Shown: one piece after another, positions 18,126 to 26,731 of the stretch
Layout of the letters: each line of letters begins with the position of its first letter
How positions within the stretch are numbered: position 1 is the stretch's first letter
Assembly (NCBI GenBank): GCA_942492795.1
Contig: OW818639.1
Span: forward strand, 2,480,001 to 2,544,000
Direction of reading: 5' to 3'
Source: RGIG3178 sp942492795
Lineage (GTDB): Bacteria; Bacillota; Clostridia; Christensenellales; QAND01
Length of the DNA stretch: 64,000 bases
Program-made: the position numbers and the translations under genes
Notes under the pieces: model-generated
Told to the model about the DNA's origin: nothing
Seen by the model: the letters and a program-made list of their open reading frames with translations, nothing else
The model's database searches: none

Positions 18126-20210
18126 TTAATCCTCTTCTTCCTCTTCGTGCTTGTAGGCTTCGATGACCTTCTGCGCGATGTTGGCCGGGACGTCTTCGTA
18201 GCGAAGAAATTCCATCTCGAATTCGCCTCTCGCCTGTGTGAGGGAGCGAAGGTCCGTCGCGTATTTGAACACTTCCGCCAGCGGCACTTCGGCAACCACC
18301 TGCTGTTTGCCGCCTTCGACGGGGTTCATACCTAGAATCCGCCCGCGGCGCTTATTCAGATCGCCGATGATATCGCCCATGTAACTGTCGGGGACAGTCA
18401 CCGAGATCTTGTAGATGGGTTCGAGCAAAACCGGGCTTGCCGCAAGGCATCCCTTGCGAAGCGACAGGCGCGCTGCGGTTTTAAACGCCATTTCGGAAGA
18501 GTCGACTGCGTGGTAGCTTCCGTCGTACAATGTGGCTTTGAGTCCTACGATCGGGAAGCCTGCCAATACACCGCGGGATAGATTCTCGCGCAATCCCTTT
18601 TCCACCGCGGGAATGAAGTTGCGCGGTACGACGCCGCCTACGATCTTATCGACGAACTCAAATCCTCCGCCATCGGTGAGCGGTTCGTATTCGATCCAAA
18701 CATGGCCGAACTGTCCATGTCCTCCGGATTGCTTTTTATGCCGTCCTTCGGCTTTTACGGATTTACGGATGGTCTCGCGATATGGAACGCGCGGATCGGA
18801 TAGCACGGCGTCCACGCCGAATTTATTTTTGAGCTTTTTGACGACGACTTCAAGGTGCAGTTCGCCCATGCCGGAAATGAGGGTATCCAGCGTCTCGGTA
18901 TCCTTGGAAACCTTGAAGGTGGAGTCCTCTTCCTCAAGCCTCGCCAAACCGCCAAAGACCTTGTCTTCCTCGCCCTTTTTCGCGGCGGACACCGCCATCG
19001 AAATGCTGGGCTTGGGGAATACGATCGGCGGCATCAAAACCTGCATGCCCGCGTCGCACAAGGTGTCTCCGGTGTTTGTAGACTGCAATTTGGCCACGGC
19101 GCCGATATCCCCCGCGCACAGCTTTTCCAAATCGACCTGTTTTTTGCCGCGCATGGTGTATACGGAGCTGATCTTTTCAGGCTTGCCTGAAACGGTATTC
19201 TGAACGGTGACACCGCCCTTTAGCACGCCGGCGTAAACGCGCAGGATGGAGAGCCTGCCCACAAACGGGTCGGCTACGGTCTTGATGACCTGGGCGACCA
19301 ACGGCTTATTCTCATCGCAGACAACTTCGCGCTTCTCGCCGGATTTAACGTCCGTTGCGATGGCGGCAGGCTTGTCCTTGGGCGACGGCATCAGTGCGAT
19401 AATCTGATTCAACAGCACGTCAACCAGCGAACATCCCAACGCGGATCCCGCGGACAACGGGATGATGCGCCCCGCGGCAATGCCCGTGCGCAAACTGGCG
19501 ACGATCTCTTCTTTTTTCAGCTCTTCGCCGCCAAAATATTTTTCCAAAAGCACGTCGTCGCTCTCCGCCGCGGCTTCGACCAGCGTGTTGTAGCATTCAT
19601 CGAGCAGATCCGAAAGATCATCGGGAACATCGGTTTCCTTATAATTTTTACCGTCAGCCAGCATTGCTTTCTTTTCGAGCACATCGACATAGCCCTTGAC
19701 CTTCATGCCGCTCACGATCGGTATTACCACAGGGACAATGTTCGTTCCAAAACGATTTTGCAGTTCATGCAGCTGTTTTACGAAATCGGCGTTCTCGCGA
19801 TCCATCTGATTGATGAAGATCATGGAAGGCAGCCCCATCGCTTTGCAGTGTGCAAGCGCTTTCTCGGTGCCTACCGCAATACCGGACATCGCGCCCACCA
19901 CCACAAGACCCGCATCCGCCAGTCGCAGTGCCTGAAGCTGTTCTCCTTCAAAATCAAAATATCCGGGAGCATCGATAACGTTGATCTTGCAGCCGCCCCA
20001 TTCGACAGGCGCCAATGCCGAGGAGATGGAAATGGTGCGTTTAATTTCTTCTGCATCAAAGTCCGTGACGGTGTTTCCGTCTTCGACACGGCCCATGCGA
20101 TCAATAGCACCCGTGTAAAACAACATGGCTTCGGTCAGCGTGGTCTTTCCTTCGCTGCCATGCCCTACCAAAGCGATGTTCCTGAGTTGTTCTGCGGAAT
20201 ACGGTTTCAT
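18126..20210 (-). CDS. Elongation factor G paralogue (EF-G-like GTPase)
   Basis: A 694-residue translation GTPase with the full EF-G domain order. G1 is GHGSEGKT at 16-23 where canonical EF-G has AHIDAGKT. G3 is DAPGYFDF with Tyr84 where the GTPase-activating histidine of DTPGH normally sits. G4 is NQMD at 134-137. The C-terminal domain IV/V is present (GHGQFGHVWIEYEP, then YMGDIIGDLNKRRGRILGM). These changes match the EF-G-like/FusA2 subfamily rather than the housekeeping factor, and no rpsL-rpsG-tuf context adjoins. The exact role is not established. The ATG at 20210 follows AGGAGG. Confidence 0.9.
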   Translation of the reverse strand: MKPYSAEQLRNIALVGHGSEGKTTLTEAMLFYTGAIDRMGRVEDGNTVTDFDAEEIKRTISISSALAPVEWGGCKINVIDAPGYFDFEGEQLQALRLADAGLVVVGAMSGIAVGTEKALAHCKAMGLPSMIFINQMDRENADFVKQLHELQNRFGTNIVPVVIPIVSGMKVKGYVDVLEKKAMLADGKNYKETDVPDDLSDLLDECYNTLVEAAAESDDVLLEKYFGGEELKKEEIVASLRTGIAAGRIIPLSAGSALGCSLVDVLLNQIIALMPSPKDKPAAIATDVKSGEKREVVCDENKPLVAQVIKTVADPFVGRLSILRVYAGVLKGGVTVQNTVSGKPEKISSVYTMRGKKQVDLEKLCAGDIGAVAKLQSTNTGDTLCDAGMQVLMPPIVFPKPSISMAVSAAKKGEEDKVFGGLARLEEEDSTFKVSKDTETLDTLISGMGELHLEVVVKKLKNKFGVDAVLSDPRVPYRETIRKSVKAEGRHKKQSGGHGQFGHVWIEYEPLTDGGGFEFVDKIVGGVVPRNFIPAVEKGLRENLSRGVLAGFPIVGLKATLYDGSYHAVDSSEMAFKTAARLSLRKGCLAASPVLLEPIYKISVTVPDSYMGDIIGDLNKRRGRILGMNPVEGGKQQVVAEVPLAEVFKYATDLRSLTQARGEFEMEFLRYEDVPANIAQKVIEAYKHEEEEED

Positions 20211-20511
20211 CAAAGTCCTCCTTGCATGGATATAACAGGGTTGCTTTGCCTAACGACCGCCCATTCGGATAAAGGCGGCATCGGCTGCCCTCCCTTTTAG
20301 CCGCGAATGAATATAGTATACCATATATGAACAGAACGGAAAATCAAAAAGTATTCGTTTTGCAAAAAACAAGCTGTGCCGCAAAGCAAATAAAACCGCT
20401 GCGCAGCGGGTCACAATCGTCGTACATTCCAATGCGGGGACCCTGCATCTTGATACAGAATCCCCGCACAGTTTAAGCATATTTTGACTTTGCAATGTTA
20501 CGATCGGCTGG
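20211..20511. other. Intergenic region between nrdJ and the EF-G-like gene
   Basis: 301 bp. A possible -10 TATACT (complement of 20315-20320) for the EF-G-like gene, with no clear -35. The 14-bp palindrome CCGCTGCGCAGCGG at 20396-20409 is followed on the minus strand by TTTTATTT, a candidate weak nrdJ terminator. A larger hairpin, TGCGGGGA at 20433-20440 with TCCCCGCA at 20461-20468, lies directly after nrdJ. Confidence 0.45.
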
Positions 20512-22818
20512 TTAACCGCATTTGCTGTATCCGCATCCGCGGCAAATGACGCATCCGCCTTCGTGTTCCATGTCATCGCCGCATTCCGGGCATGCGACCC
20601 CACCTTTGGCATCCTGCCGCCTCGGGCTGCTGCAAATATCCCGCTGGCTGCACAGCGAACAATTTTCAAGACAAGCATGCCGTTGAATGGACAGTTCCTC
20701 CATTGCCTGCAAGCCGTGGGGCTGCTGGTTCGACTTCTGCAGCGCATATACCTTTTCAATGACCCGCCCTATCGCATCCGGGCAGGACAATACCTTCAAG
20801 TCTTTCTGACGAAGCGTCGAATGACAGCGGATGCCGCGCAATTGCTCCACCAGTGTTGCCACATCCATGCCGCTGCGCAATGCCATCGACACAACCCTGC
20901 TGGTGGCCTCACTCTGCGACGGGCAGCCGCCCGCCCGGCCCAGGTTTGCGAATACTTCACAGATGCCCTGGTCGTCATAGTTCACCGTGATATACAGGTT
21001 GCCGCAGCCGATCTTGACTTTTTCCGTATAGCCGCTGGTCACATCCGGTCTGGGACGAGGCCGGATCGGGCGCATTTCGGGCTGTACCGCAACGGCTTCC
21101 TGTTTGGACGTTCCGCTGCCGACGCTGAGCACCTGCGAATCCCTCGATCCGTCGCGGTAGATGGTGACGCCCTTGCATCCGAGCGTATAGGCGAGCATGT
21201 AGACCTGCCGCACATCTTCCATGGTCGCGGAATTGGGGAAATTGACGGTCTTGGATACGGCATTGTCCACGTATTTTTGGAATGCGGCTTGCATGCGGAT
21301 GTGGTATTCCGGCTCGATATCGTGTGCGGTGACAAACACGCGCTGAATCTCTTCGGGAACGCCGGACAAGCCGTGCACCGTGCCGTGCTTTGCAACCTCG
21401 CGTATCAGCGCCTCCGTATGGAAACCCTTCTCCTTCGCCGTCTGTTCGAAAAACGGATTGACTTCCGGCAACGAATCGTTGTCCATAACATTGCGCACGA
21501 ATGCCAGCGCAAACAGCGGTTCAATGCCGCTTGATGCGCCGCAGAAGATGCTGATGGTACCGGTCGGCGCGATGGTGGTCGTAGTGGCGTTGCGAAGCGG
21601 CACGCCCTTGTTCAGGATGCTCTTTTCAAACGCGGGGAACGCGCCGCGCGTTTTGGCCAGTTTGGCGGAAGCTTCCTTGCTGCAGTCGTCGATGAACTTC
21701 ATCACGATTTCCGCCGTCTCGATGGCCTTGTCGGAATTGTACGGGATCTTGAGTTTGAAGAGCATATCCGCAAAGCCCATCACGCCAAGCCCGATCTTAC
21801 GCGTCTGTTTGGTCATCTCTGCAATTTTTGCAAGCGGATACTCGTTGACGTCGATGACGTTGTCAAGAAAATGCACGGCCAGTTCCACAACGCTTTGCAG
21901 CTTATCAAAGTCCAGCACATAGCGGCCGTCCTTTTCCGCCAGCACGGCGTTGAGGTTGATGGACCCAAGATTGCAGCTTTCGTAAGCCAAAAGCGGCTGT
22001 TCGCCGCACGGGTTGGTGCTCTCCACCTCGCCAAGCTGCGGTACGGGATTCTCAGCGTTGATCCTGTCCAAAAACACGATGCCGGGCTCCCCGGTCTTCC
22101 ATGCCATTTCCACGATCAAGTCGAATACGTCCTGCGCGTTTTGCATGCGCACGACTTGGCCGTTGGACGGATTGATCAACGGATAACTTTCACCGCGCTC
22201 CACAGCACGCATAAACGATTCGGTGATGCCCACGGAGATGTTGAAGTTCGTGATCTCCTTTGTATCCTGCTTGCATTGAATAAAATCCAGAATATCGGGG
22301 TGATCGACGCGCAGGATGCCCATGTTGGCACCGCGACGCGTGCCGCCTTGTTTGACGGCTTCGGTTGCCGCATTGAACACCTTCATAAAGCTGATGGGCC
22401 CGCTTGCGACACCGCCCGTGGATTTGACGGCAGCGCCCGCAGGACGCAGACGCGAAAACGAAAATCCTGTCCCGCCGCCGCTTTTGTGGATCAGCGCCGC
22501 GTTTTTCACCGCATCGAATATATCCTCCATTGAGTCTTTGATCGGAAGCACAAAACAGGCGGAAAGTTGTCCCAACGGACGGCCGGCGTTCATCAGCGTC
22601 GGAGAGTTCGGCATAAAAGACATGCTCATCATGCACCGATAAAACGCATCGGCCAGCGCGTCCACGTCCGCATGCGGATCATAGAGAAGATCGGCGCGTG
22701 CGACATGCTTTGCCACCCGCGTGAACATGCCGGGGATATCCTCCAGCAGATTCCCCTTTTCGTCTTTGGCCAGATAGCGACGCTCCAGTACGATCTTTGC
22801 ATTTTCCGTAAACTCCAT
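20512..22818 (-). CDS. nrdJ: Adenosylcobalamin-dependent (class II) ribonucleotide reductase
   Basis: NrdJ reduces ribonucleotides to deoxyribonucleotides with a B12-derived radical and needs no oxygen. The 768 residues include the NPCGEQPLLAYESCNLGS active-site segment beginning at Asn269, the phosphate-binding PTGTISIFCGASSGIEPLF, and a C-terminal tail with the TSCPD-type domain (GGCPSQSEATSR). It ends in a cysteine-rich zinc-ribbon-like segment (CPECGD, CVICRGCG) typical of clostridial NrdJ. The ATG at 22818 lies 7 bp after GGAGG, so I trim 7 codons from the longest frame. It stands alone with a good promoter upstream. Confidence 0.96.
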   Translation of the reverse strand: MEFTENAKIVLERRYLAKDEKGNLLEDIPGMFTRVAKHVARADLLYDPHADVDALADAFYRCMMSMSFMPNSPTLMNAGRPLGQLSACFVLPIKDSMEDIFDAVKNAALIHKSGGGTGFSFSRLRPAGAAVKSTGGVASGPISFMKVFNAATEAVKQGGTRRGANMGILRVDHPDILDFIQCKQDTKEITNFNISVGITESFMRAVERGESYPLINPSNGQVVRMQNAQDVFDLIVEMAWKTGEPGIVFLDRINAENPVPQLGEVESTNPCGEQPLLAYESCNLGSINLNAVLAEKDGRYVLDFDKLQSVVELAVHFLDNVIDVNEYPLAKIAEMTKQTRKIGLGVMGFADMLFKLKIPYNSDKAIETAEIVMKFIDDCSKEASAKLAKTRGAFPAFEKSILNKGVPLRNATTTTIAPTGTISIFCGASSGIEPLFALAFVRNVMDNDSLPEVNPFFEQTAKEKGFHTEALIREVAKHGTVHGLSGVPEEIQRVFVTAHDIEPEYHIRMQAAFQKYVDNAVSKTVNFPNSATMEDVRQVYMLAYTLGCKGVTIYRDGSRDSQVLSVGSGTSKQEAVAVQPEMRPIRPRPRPDVTSGYTEKVKIGCGNLYITVNYDDQGICEVFANLGRAGGCPSQSEATSRVVSMALRSGMDVATLVEQLRGIRCHSTLRQKDLKVLSCPDAIGRVIEKVYALQKSNQQPHGLQAMEELSIQRHACLENCSLCSQRDICSSPRRQDAKGGVACPECGDDMEHEGGCVICRGCGYSKCG

Positions 22819-22880
22819 GGTTTTGCCTCCCGTAACCATATACCCATATGGTGTGTCGAAAATTAATTGCTACGCTAGAT

Positions 22881-22909
22881 ATTGTAGCATTTCGCCATAT
22901 TTCTGTAAA
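22881..22909 (-). promoter_or_regulatory. Promoter of nrdJ
   Basis: On the minus strand TTTACA (complement of 22904-22909), 17-bp spacer, TACAAT (complement of 22881-22886) with an extended TGC before it. A close match to the vegetative consensus, about 65 bp before the start codon. Confidence 0.7.
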
Positions 22910-22914
22910 TATGG
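22895..22914. promoter_or_regulatory. Inverted repeat over the nrdJ -35 region
   Basis: CCATATTT-CTGT-AAATATGG, 8-bp perfect arms centred on the -35. A second, weaker dyad (GCTAC at 22869-22873, GTAGC at 22884-22888) overlaps the -10. Possible repressor sites; their 26-bp spacing does not match the roughly 31-bp spacing usual for NrdR box pairs. Confidence 0.45.
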
Positions 22915-23154
22915 CTGTTGACAGACGGCATCAAGCATAAAGGCATCAAAAAGGCTGTGCAGCTTGTTTTCTACGGTTTTTGTGAAATTAATATTTATTT
23001 ATACGGAACATTTTTATCAAGAGATGCAAAACTTCGAAAAATGTAATGGATTTAGACATCGCTGCGGCGGGATTTATCAAAACCCACCCACCACCCAAAT
23101 TTGACTACTCTGAAAGACATGGGCTCAGACCAAGTATGGAGGTTCGATAGCACC

Positions 23155-23182
23155 AATAAAAAAGCCGTCAAAAGACGGCTGT
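23155..23182 (-). terminator. Intrinsic terminator after murI
   Basis: AGCCGTC at 23163-23169 pairs with GACGGCT at 23174-23180; on the minus strand TTTTTTATTGG follows. Confidence 0.85.
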
Positions 23183-23193
23183 CGGCAGTTCTC

Positions 23194-23967
23194 TTATAAG
23201 CGCAGCAGACGTTCGTACAACGGGAGGTATACGTTCGGATCCCCGGAGGTGAAGCATCGCACCGTTCCGCCGTTTGTTGCCGGATTTTTCAGGTCATGCT
23301 TTTCCAAAACGCGCATCAGTTGGTGCGTAGTTCCATCGTTGCCGTCGATGATCTGCACACCGGGCCAGATAACGCTTGCGATCAAAGCGATGCTGTCCCT
23401 GATGTGGATATAATGCGTACAGCCCAACACCACCGCGTCGATACGTTCCAAGCGGTACGGTGCAAAATACGCGCTGACGGCTTCCTCAATCTGCGGGCCG
23501 TCCAATACGCCTGCTTCCACAAGCTCCACAAGCCTCGGGCATGGCAACGGGATCATACGGTGCGAAACGTTGTACTCCTCCACACGCTTTAAGTACAGCG
23601 ATTGTTTCAGGGTCGCGGGGGTCGCCATCACCAGAGCCTTTCCGTTTTTAAGCGCGGCTGCCGCCGGGCGTATTGCGGGCTCCATCGCGACGACGGGCAA
23701 GCGATAGTTTTCGCGCACTGCCTGTACCGCAGCCGAAGACGCCGTGTTGCACGCGATGACGACGCATTTGACGTCCAAGCCTATCAGCTTGTCCACGCAG
23801 TCAAAGGTAAGTTGCTGTATCCGTTGCTGCTGCAGCTCGCCGTATGGCGCGTTAGCATTGTCCCCGTAATAGATGAAATCCTCACCCGGCAGCGCCTTGA
23901 TCAGGTCTTTGAGCACCGCTATCCCGCCAACGCCGGAGTCGAATATACCCACAGGTGAATTTCGCAT
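23194..23967 (-). CDS. murI: Glutamate racemase
   Basis: MurI makes D-glutamate for peptidoglycan. The 257 residues show the Asp10 motif FDSGVGG, the first catalytic cysteine Cys73 in IACNTAS, and the second, Cys183, in LGCTHY. Normal length for the family. It sits downstream of spoIIP with a 40-bp gap, so it may be read from the same transcript, and ends at its own terminator. Confidence 0.97.
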   Translation of the reverse strand: MRNSPVGIFDSGVGGIAVLKDLIKALPGEDFIYYGDNANAPYGELQQQRIQQLTFDCVDKLIGLDVKCVVIACNTASSAAVQAVRENYRLPVVAMEPAIRPAAAALKNGKALVMATPATLKQSLYLKRVEEYNVSHRMIPLPCPRLVELVEAGVLDGPQIEEAVSAYFAPYRLERIDAVVLGCTHYIHIRDSIALIASVIWPGVQIIDGNDGTTHQLMRVLEKHDLKNPATNGGTVRCFTSGDPNVYLPLYERLLRL

Positions 23968-24007
23968 ATCCCTACGCCGTCCTCGTTAAATGTTTAGGTT
24001 TGATTAA

Positions 24008-25012
24008 TCATGGCACGGGGACGGTCTTGATGTCAAGCTTTTGGGTCAGTACGTTTGCCAGTGCCTTGGCCAGATAACCGGCGGCGTTGAGCGCCTCTTC
24101 CAATGTATTCTTGTTATGGCCGATTTCGATGGCGAGCGCGGCATCGGATACATGCTGGTTATACCGTCCGCTTTTAACGCGTACGGGACGGCAAAGCCCC
24201 GGGGCGATTTTGTTGATTTCGGCTGTCAAAAGATCCGCCAACGCCTTGTTCTGTTTCCAGTTTGGTTTAACGGCGAAGCCTGTGCCTGTTTTCCCCTCCC
24301 CGGTACCCACCACAAACATGATTTTGGCGCATTTCTTTCCGTTTATGGTTATAGCGTCATCCGTACCGCTGCTGCCTGCGGAATCGCGGTGGATATCAAA
24401 GAATACCTCAAGGGTCTTGTAGGTCTTTTTCGCCTGCAACACCGTTTGAAGCGACCTTTCGTAACTCGTTGTATAGTATTTGCCCTGCTCATGGTCGGTG
24501 CTGTTAAAATAGACGGGCAAGCGATAAGTGTCCTTCAGCAACGAGGATAAGGTCGCATTGACTTTGAGGATATTGAAATTCTTGTTCAGCGTTCTTGCGT
24601 TGGCCAGTTCGGCATACACCTGCTGATCCACCTTGCGGTAGCTTTCGTTGGAATGGGTGGAATACAGCATGATGACGGGCCCGGTGCCGGTCGTTATGAT
24701 GGGCTTCACATCCGAGCCGCCCGATGCCGGAGAAGCGGGTGTCGGCACCGGCCAGTCGGGATCGGACATCTGTGCCGCAAGTTTGCCTTCGCGCGTGGAT
24801 ATGCCGGGCAGTTCCAAATTCAGCAGATTGACAGCCCAATCCCCAGGTGCTGCAGCCTGCACATCGGTTGGGTTGATACCGGACGTGCCGGATTGCGGAT
24901 TGTCGTACTTGAGTATGGTGAAGCCGAACAGGCTCACCGAAAACAGTGCGGCAGCCAGAATGACCGCAGCCCCTTTGCCGGTGAAAGCCCCGGGCGACCG
25001 GTTGCTTCGCAT
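24008..25012 (-). CDS. spoIIP: Stage II sporulation protein P (SpoIIP)
   Basis: SpoIIP is the amidase/endopeptidase that, with SpoIID, thins septal peptidoglycan during engulfment. The 334-residue protein has an N-terminal membrane anchor (about residues 12-33, VILAAALFSVSLFGFTIL), a Pro/Ser-rich linker, then the amidase domain with YSTHSNESY, FFDIHRDSAG and IEIGHNKNT carrying the likely zinc and catalytic His/Glu residues. I start at 25012 because GGAGGG lies 6 bp before this ATG but directly against the one at 25018. It follows gpr after 148 bp, the standard clostridial order. Confidence 0.95.
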   Translation of the reverse strand: MRSNRSPGAFTGKGAAVILAAALFSVSLFGFTILKYDNPQSGTSGINPTDVQAAAPGDWAVNLLNLELPGISTREGKLAAQMSDPDWPVPTPASPASGGSDVKPIITTGTGPVIMLYSTHSNESYRKVDQQVYAELANARTLNKNFNILKVNATLSSLLKDTYRLPVYFNSTDHEQGKYYTTSYERSLQTVLQAKKTYKTLEVFFDIHRDSAGSSGTDDAITINGKKCAKIMFVVGTGEGKTGTGFAVKPNWKQNKALADLLTAEINKIAPGLCRPVRVKSGRYNQHVSDAALAIEIGHNKNTLEEALNAAGYLAKALANVLTQKLDIKTVPVP

Positions 25013-25160
25013 GAACATCCCTCCCCAACAGCGTATGCGGCAGGAAGGAAATTCTATGCTGCAATGATTGAATCGAATGCGCTTTTGTGCGATGCCGGAT
25101 GCAAGCGCCGGCGACGCAAGACTTGGTTATAGACAACGGTTGTCAGCAAGCAAACTTGGA

Positions 25161-26057
25161 TCAGGTTATCAGATCAACCGCTTCGCTGTATGCCAAATCC
25201 CCATGCAGCGCCATATTCAAGCCTGTCGAGAGCACTTTGGCACAGCTGGTTGCCAACGTATCGATATCCTTGGGCGTCACGAACAGGTCTTCGCAGACAT
25301 CCAGCATTTTTTGTATGTTGCCCATGCCGCTTTGCTGCGCCAGGTCTTCGACGATGGTGCGCGCATGCACCACCATCGGCACACCCACGGCGTAAACAGG
25401 CACGCCCAGCAGCGCTTCATCCAACCGCGGGCGGTTGTTCCCGACCCCCGCGCCCGGGGCGATGCCCGAATCCGAGATCTGTACCGTGGTCGTCAGCCGC
25501 TGGGGCGACATGGCCGCCAGCGAATCGATGGCGATCACACAGCAGGGTTTGATCTGTTTGACCAGCGCGTCTATCACCTCGCCGGATTCAAGACCCGTAT
25601 CCCCCAAAACACCGGGTGCGATGGCAGCCACACTGCCTGCCCGCTTGTCGATTTTCTCCGGCAGCAGGGAGAAAAGATGTCTTGTCACCAGAATGTCTTC
25701 GACAGTCCGGGGTCCGATGCTGTCCGGCGTGATGGCTCTGTTTCCGAGTCCTACGATCAACGCCGGTGCCTGCGGCGTGACTTTTACCTTTTCCATGATG
25801 ATATGCATCATCTCGCCAAGCGCTTTGGCGCAATCCTCGATGGTCTCCGGGTCACCGTCTCGAAGTTCGGGCGCATGCAGCGTTATATACATGCCGCGGG
25901 GTTTTCCGATCGCTTTCTCCCCTTCTTCGTTTTGCACGATGACGCGCTCCACATGCACACGGCTTGAAAAATCCTTTTCCTCAAACAAGACACCGTTTGG
26001 CACGGTGGGCGTTTGCTTGACCAGCTCCACAGCAAGGTCTGTCCGGGCGTTGTTCAA
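25161..26057 (-). CDS. gpr: Germination protease (GPR endopeptidase)
   Basis: GPR degrades small acid-soluble spore proteins at germination; it is made in the forespore as a zymogen. The 298 residues include the N-terminal RTDLAVE at 5-11, resembling the SASP/propeptide cleavage motif, then VGLGNRAITPDSIGPRTVEDILVTRH split by known family loops, DSLAAMSPQRLTTTVQISDSGI, and PGAGVGNNRP. The propeptide before the motif is very short. It starts with TTG behind AGGAGG. Its presence, with spoIIP, shows the organism belongs to an endospore-forming lineage. I could not identify a convincing forespore sigma promoter. Confidence 0.96.
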   Translation of the reverse strand: MNNARTDLAVELVKQTPTVPNGVLFEEKDFSSRVHVERVIVQNEEGEKAIGKPRGMYITLHAPELRDGDPETIEDCAKALGEMMHIIMEKVKVTPQAPALIVGLGNRAITPDSIGPRTVEDILVTRHLFSLLPEKIDKRAGSVAAIAPGVLGDTGLESGEVIDALVKQIKPCCVIAIDSLAAMSPQRLTTTVQISDSGIAPGAGVGNNRPRLDEALLGVPVYAVGVPMVVHARTIVEDLAQQSGMGNIQKMLDVCEDLFVTPKDIDTLATSCAKVLSTGLNMALHGDLAYSEAVDLIT

Positions 26058-26108
26058 AAGAACTCCTCCTTTTTTGGATATGTTGCCCGAAATCGCTGTT
26101 TCGCATGA

Positions 26109-26130
26109 GAGAAAAAGCCCGGTTTTTCTC
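26109..26130. other. AT-flanked hairpin between gpr and rpsT
   Basis: GAGAAAAA and TTTTTCTC with the loop GCCCGG, lying in the divergent spacer about 115 bp upstream of rpsT. It could be a leader hairpin for rpsT or part of the gpr promoter region. Confidence 0.35.
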
Positions 26131-26246
26131 GTGCCTCACCCAGAAGACGTTTTTGACGGACTGTTTTATTGGATATTTTCCTTGCAATAAAGCATCCTTC
26201 ATGGTAGAATGACGTTTGTCAAATGAGCCTCGGGAGGTGAAATACA

Positions 26247-26507
26247 TTGCCCAATATCAAATCGGCTATCAAACGCGTGAAGATTGAAGAGAAACGCAAC
26301 CTTCGCAACCGTATCGTCAAGAGCCGCATGAAGACCAGCATCAAATCATTCGATGCAGCAGCTGCGGGAGATAACAATCTCGATGAGCTTTATCGCGCAG
26401 CGGTCAGCATGGTGGATAAGGCGGCCTCCAAGGGCGTTGTCCATAAAAATATGTCCGATCGCAAAAAAGCGCAGTTGGCACTGGCCTACAACGCTAAAAA
26501 AGCATAA
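26247..26507 (+). CDS. rpsT: 30S ribosomal protein S20
   Basis: S20 binds 16S rRNA in the small subunit. The 86 residues are typical: PNIKSAIKRVKIEEKRNLRN at the N-terminus, central KSRMKTSIKSF, and HKNMSDRKKAQLA near the C-terminus. The only start that preserves the family N-terminus is TTG at 26247, nine bases after GGGAGGTGA. Use of UUG for rpsT is also known in E. coli, where it takes part in autogenous control. Divergent from gpr and convergent with holA, the usual clostridial neighbourhood. Confidence 0.97.
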   Translation: MPNIKSAIKRVKIEEKRNLRNRIVKSRMKTSIKSFDAAAAGDNNLDELYRAAVSMVDKAASKGVVHKNMSDRKKAQLALAYNAKKA

Positions 26508-26559
26508 TTCAACCGTTAAACAGTTTTTAACGAATTATGATCATTGCATAAAAACTTTG

Positions 26560-26595
26560 CAAATCCGCCGCATTTGTCGCCGGATTTGTTTTTTT
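26560..26595 (+). terminator. Intrinsic terminator after rpsT
   Basis: CAAATCCG at 26560-26567 pairs with CGGATTTG at 26581-26588, followed by T7. Confidence 0.8.
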
Positions 26596-26682
26596 GTCCG
26601 TATCCGTTTACAACCCCAATCGTGCTCAACATAGCGACCGCATGCATAAACTTTTTTGTATAAAACAACGTCGACCCCGGGA

Positions 26683-26718
26683 ATAAAAAACGCCGGATGA
26701 CATTCGTCATAAGGCGTT
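26683..26718 (-). terminator. Intrinsic terminator after holA
   Basis: AACGCC/GGCGTT outer stem (26689-26694, 26713-26718) and ATGAC/GTCAT inner stem (26697-26701, 26706-26710), with TTTTTTATT following on the minus strand. Confidence 0.8.
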
Positions 26719-26731
26719 GTATGGAAATTTC

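Larger units (their letters stand above)
22819..23193. other. Intergenic region between murI and nrdJ
   Basis: 375 bp, AT-rich next to nrdJ. Contains the nrdJ promoter and dyads and, at the far end, the murI terminator. I looked for a cobalamin riboswitch because nrdJ is B12-dependent but could not recognise one. About 230 bp (22930-23155) hold nothing I can name. Confidence 0.5.

Noticed and set aside
20563..21534. Plus-strand open frame of about 320 codons opposite nrdJ
   Set aside because: Shadow of a well-conserved ribonucleotide reductase.
22869..22914. NrdR box pair
   Set aside because: The dyads do not match the consensus well and their spacing is 26 bp rather than about 31 bp; kept only as generic dyads.
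22819..23160. Cobalamin riboswitch upstream of nrdJ
   Set aside because: I searched by eye for a B12-box-like core and conserved helices and found none; a covariance scan would be decisive.
26058..26130. Forespore (sigma F/G) promoter for gpr
   Set aside because: CATAT-like bases occur at a fitting distance from the start, but no -35 of the right type at the right spacing.
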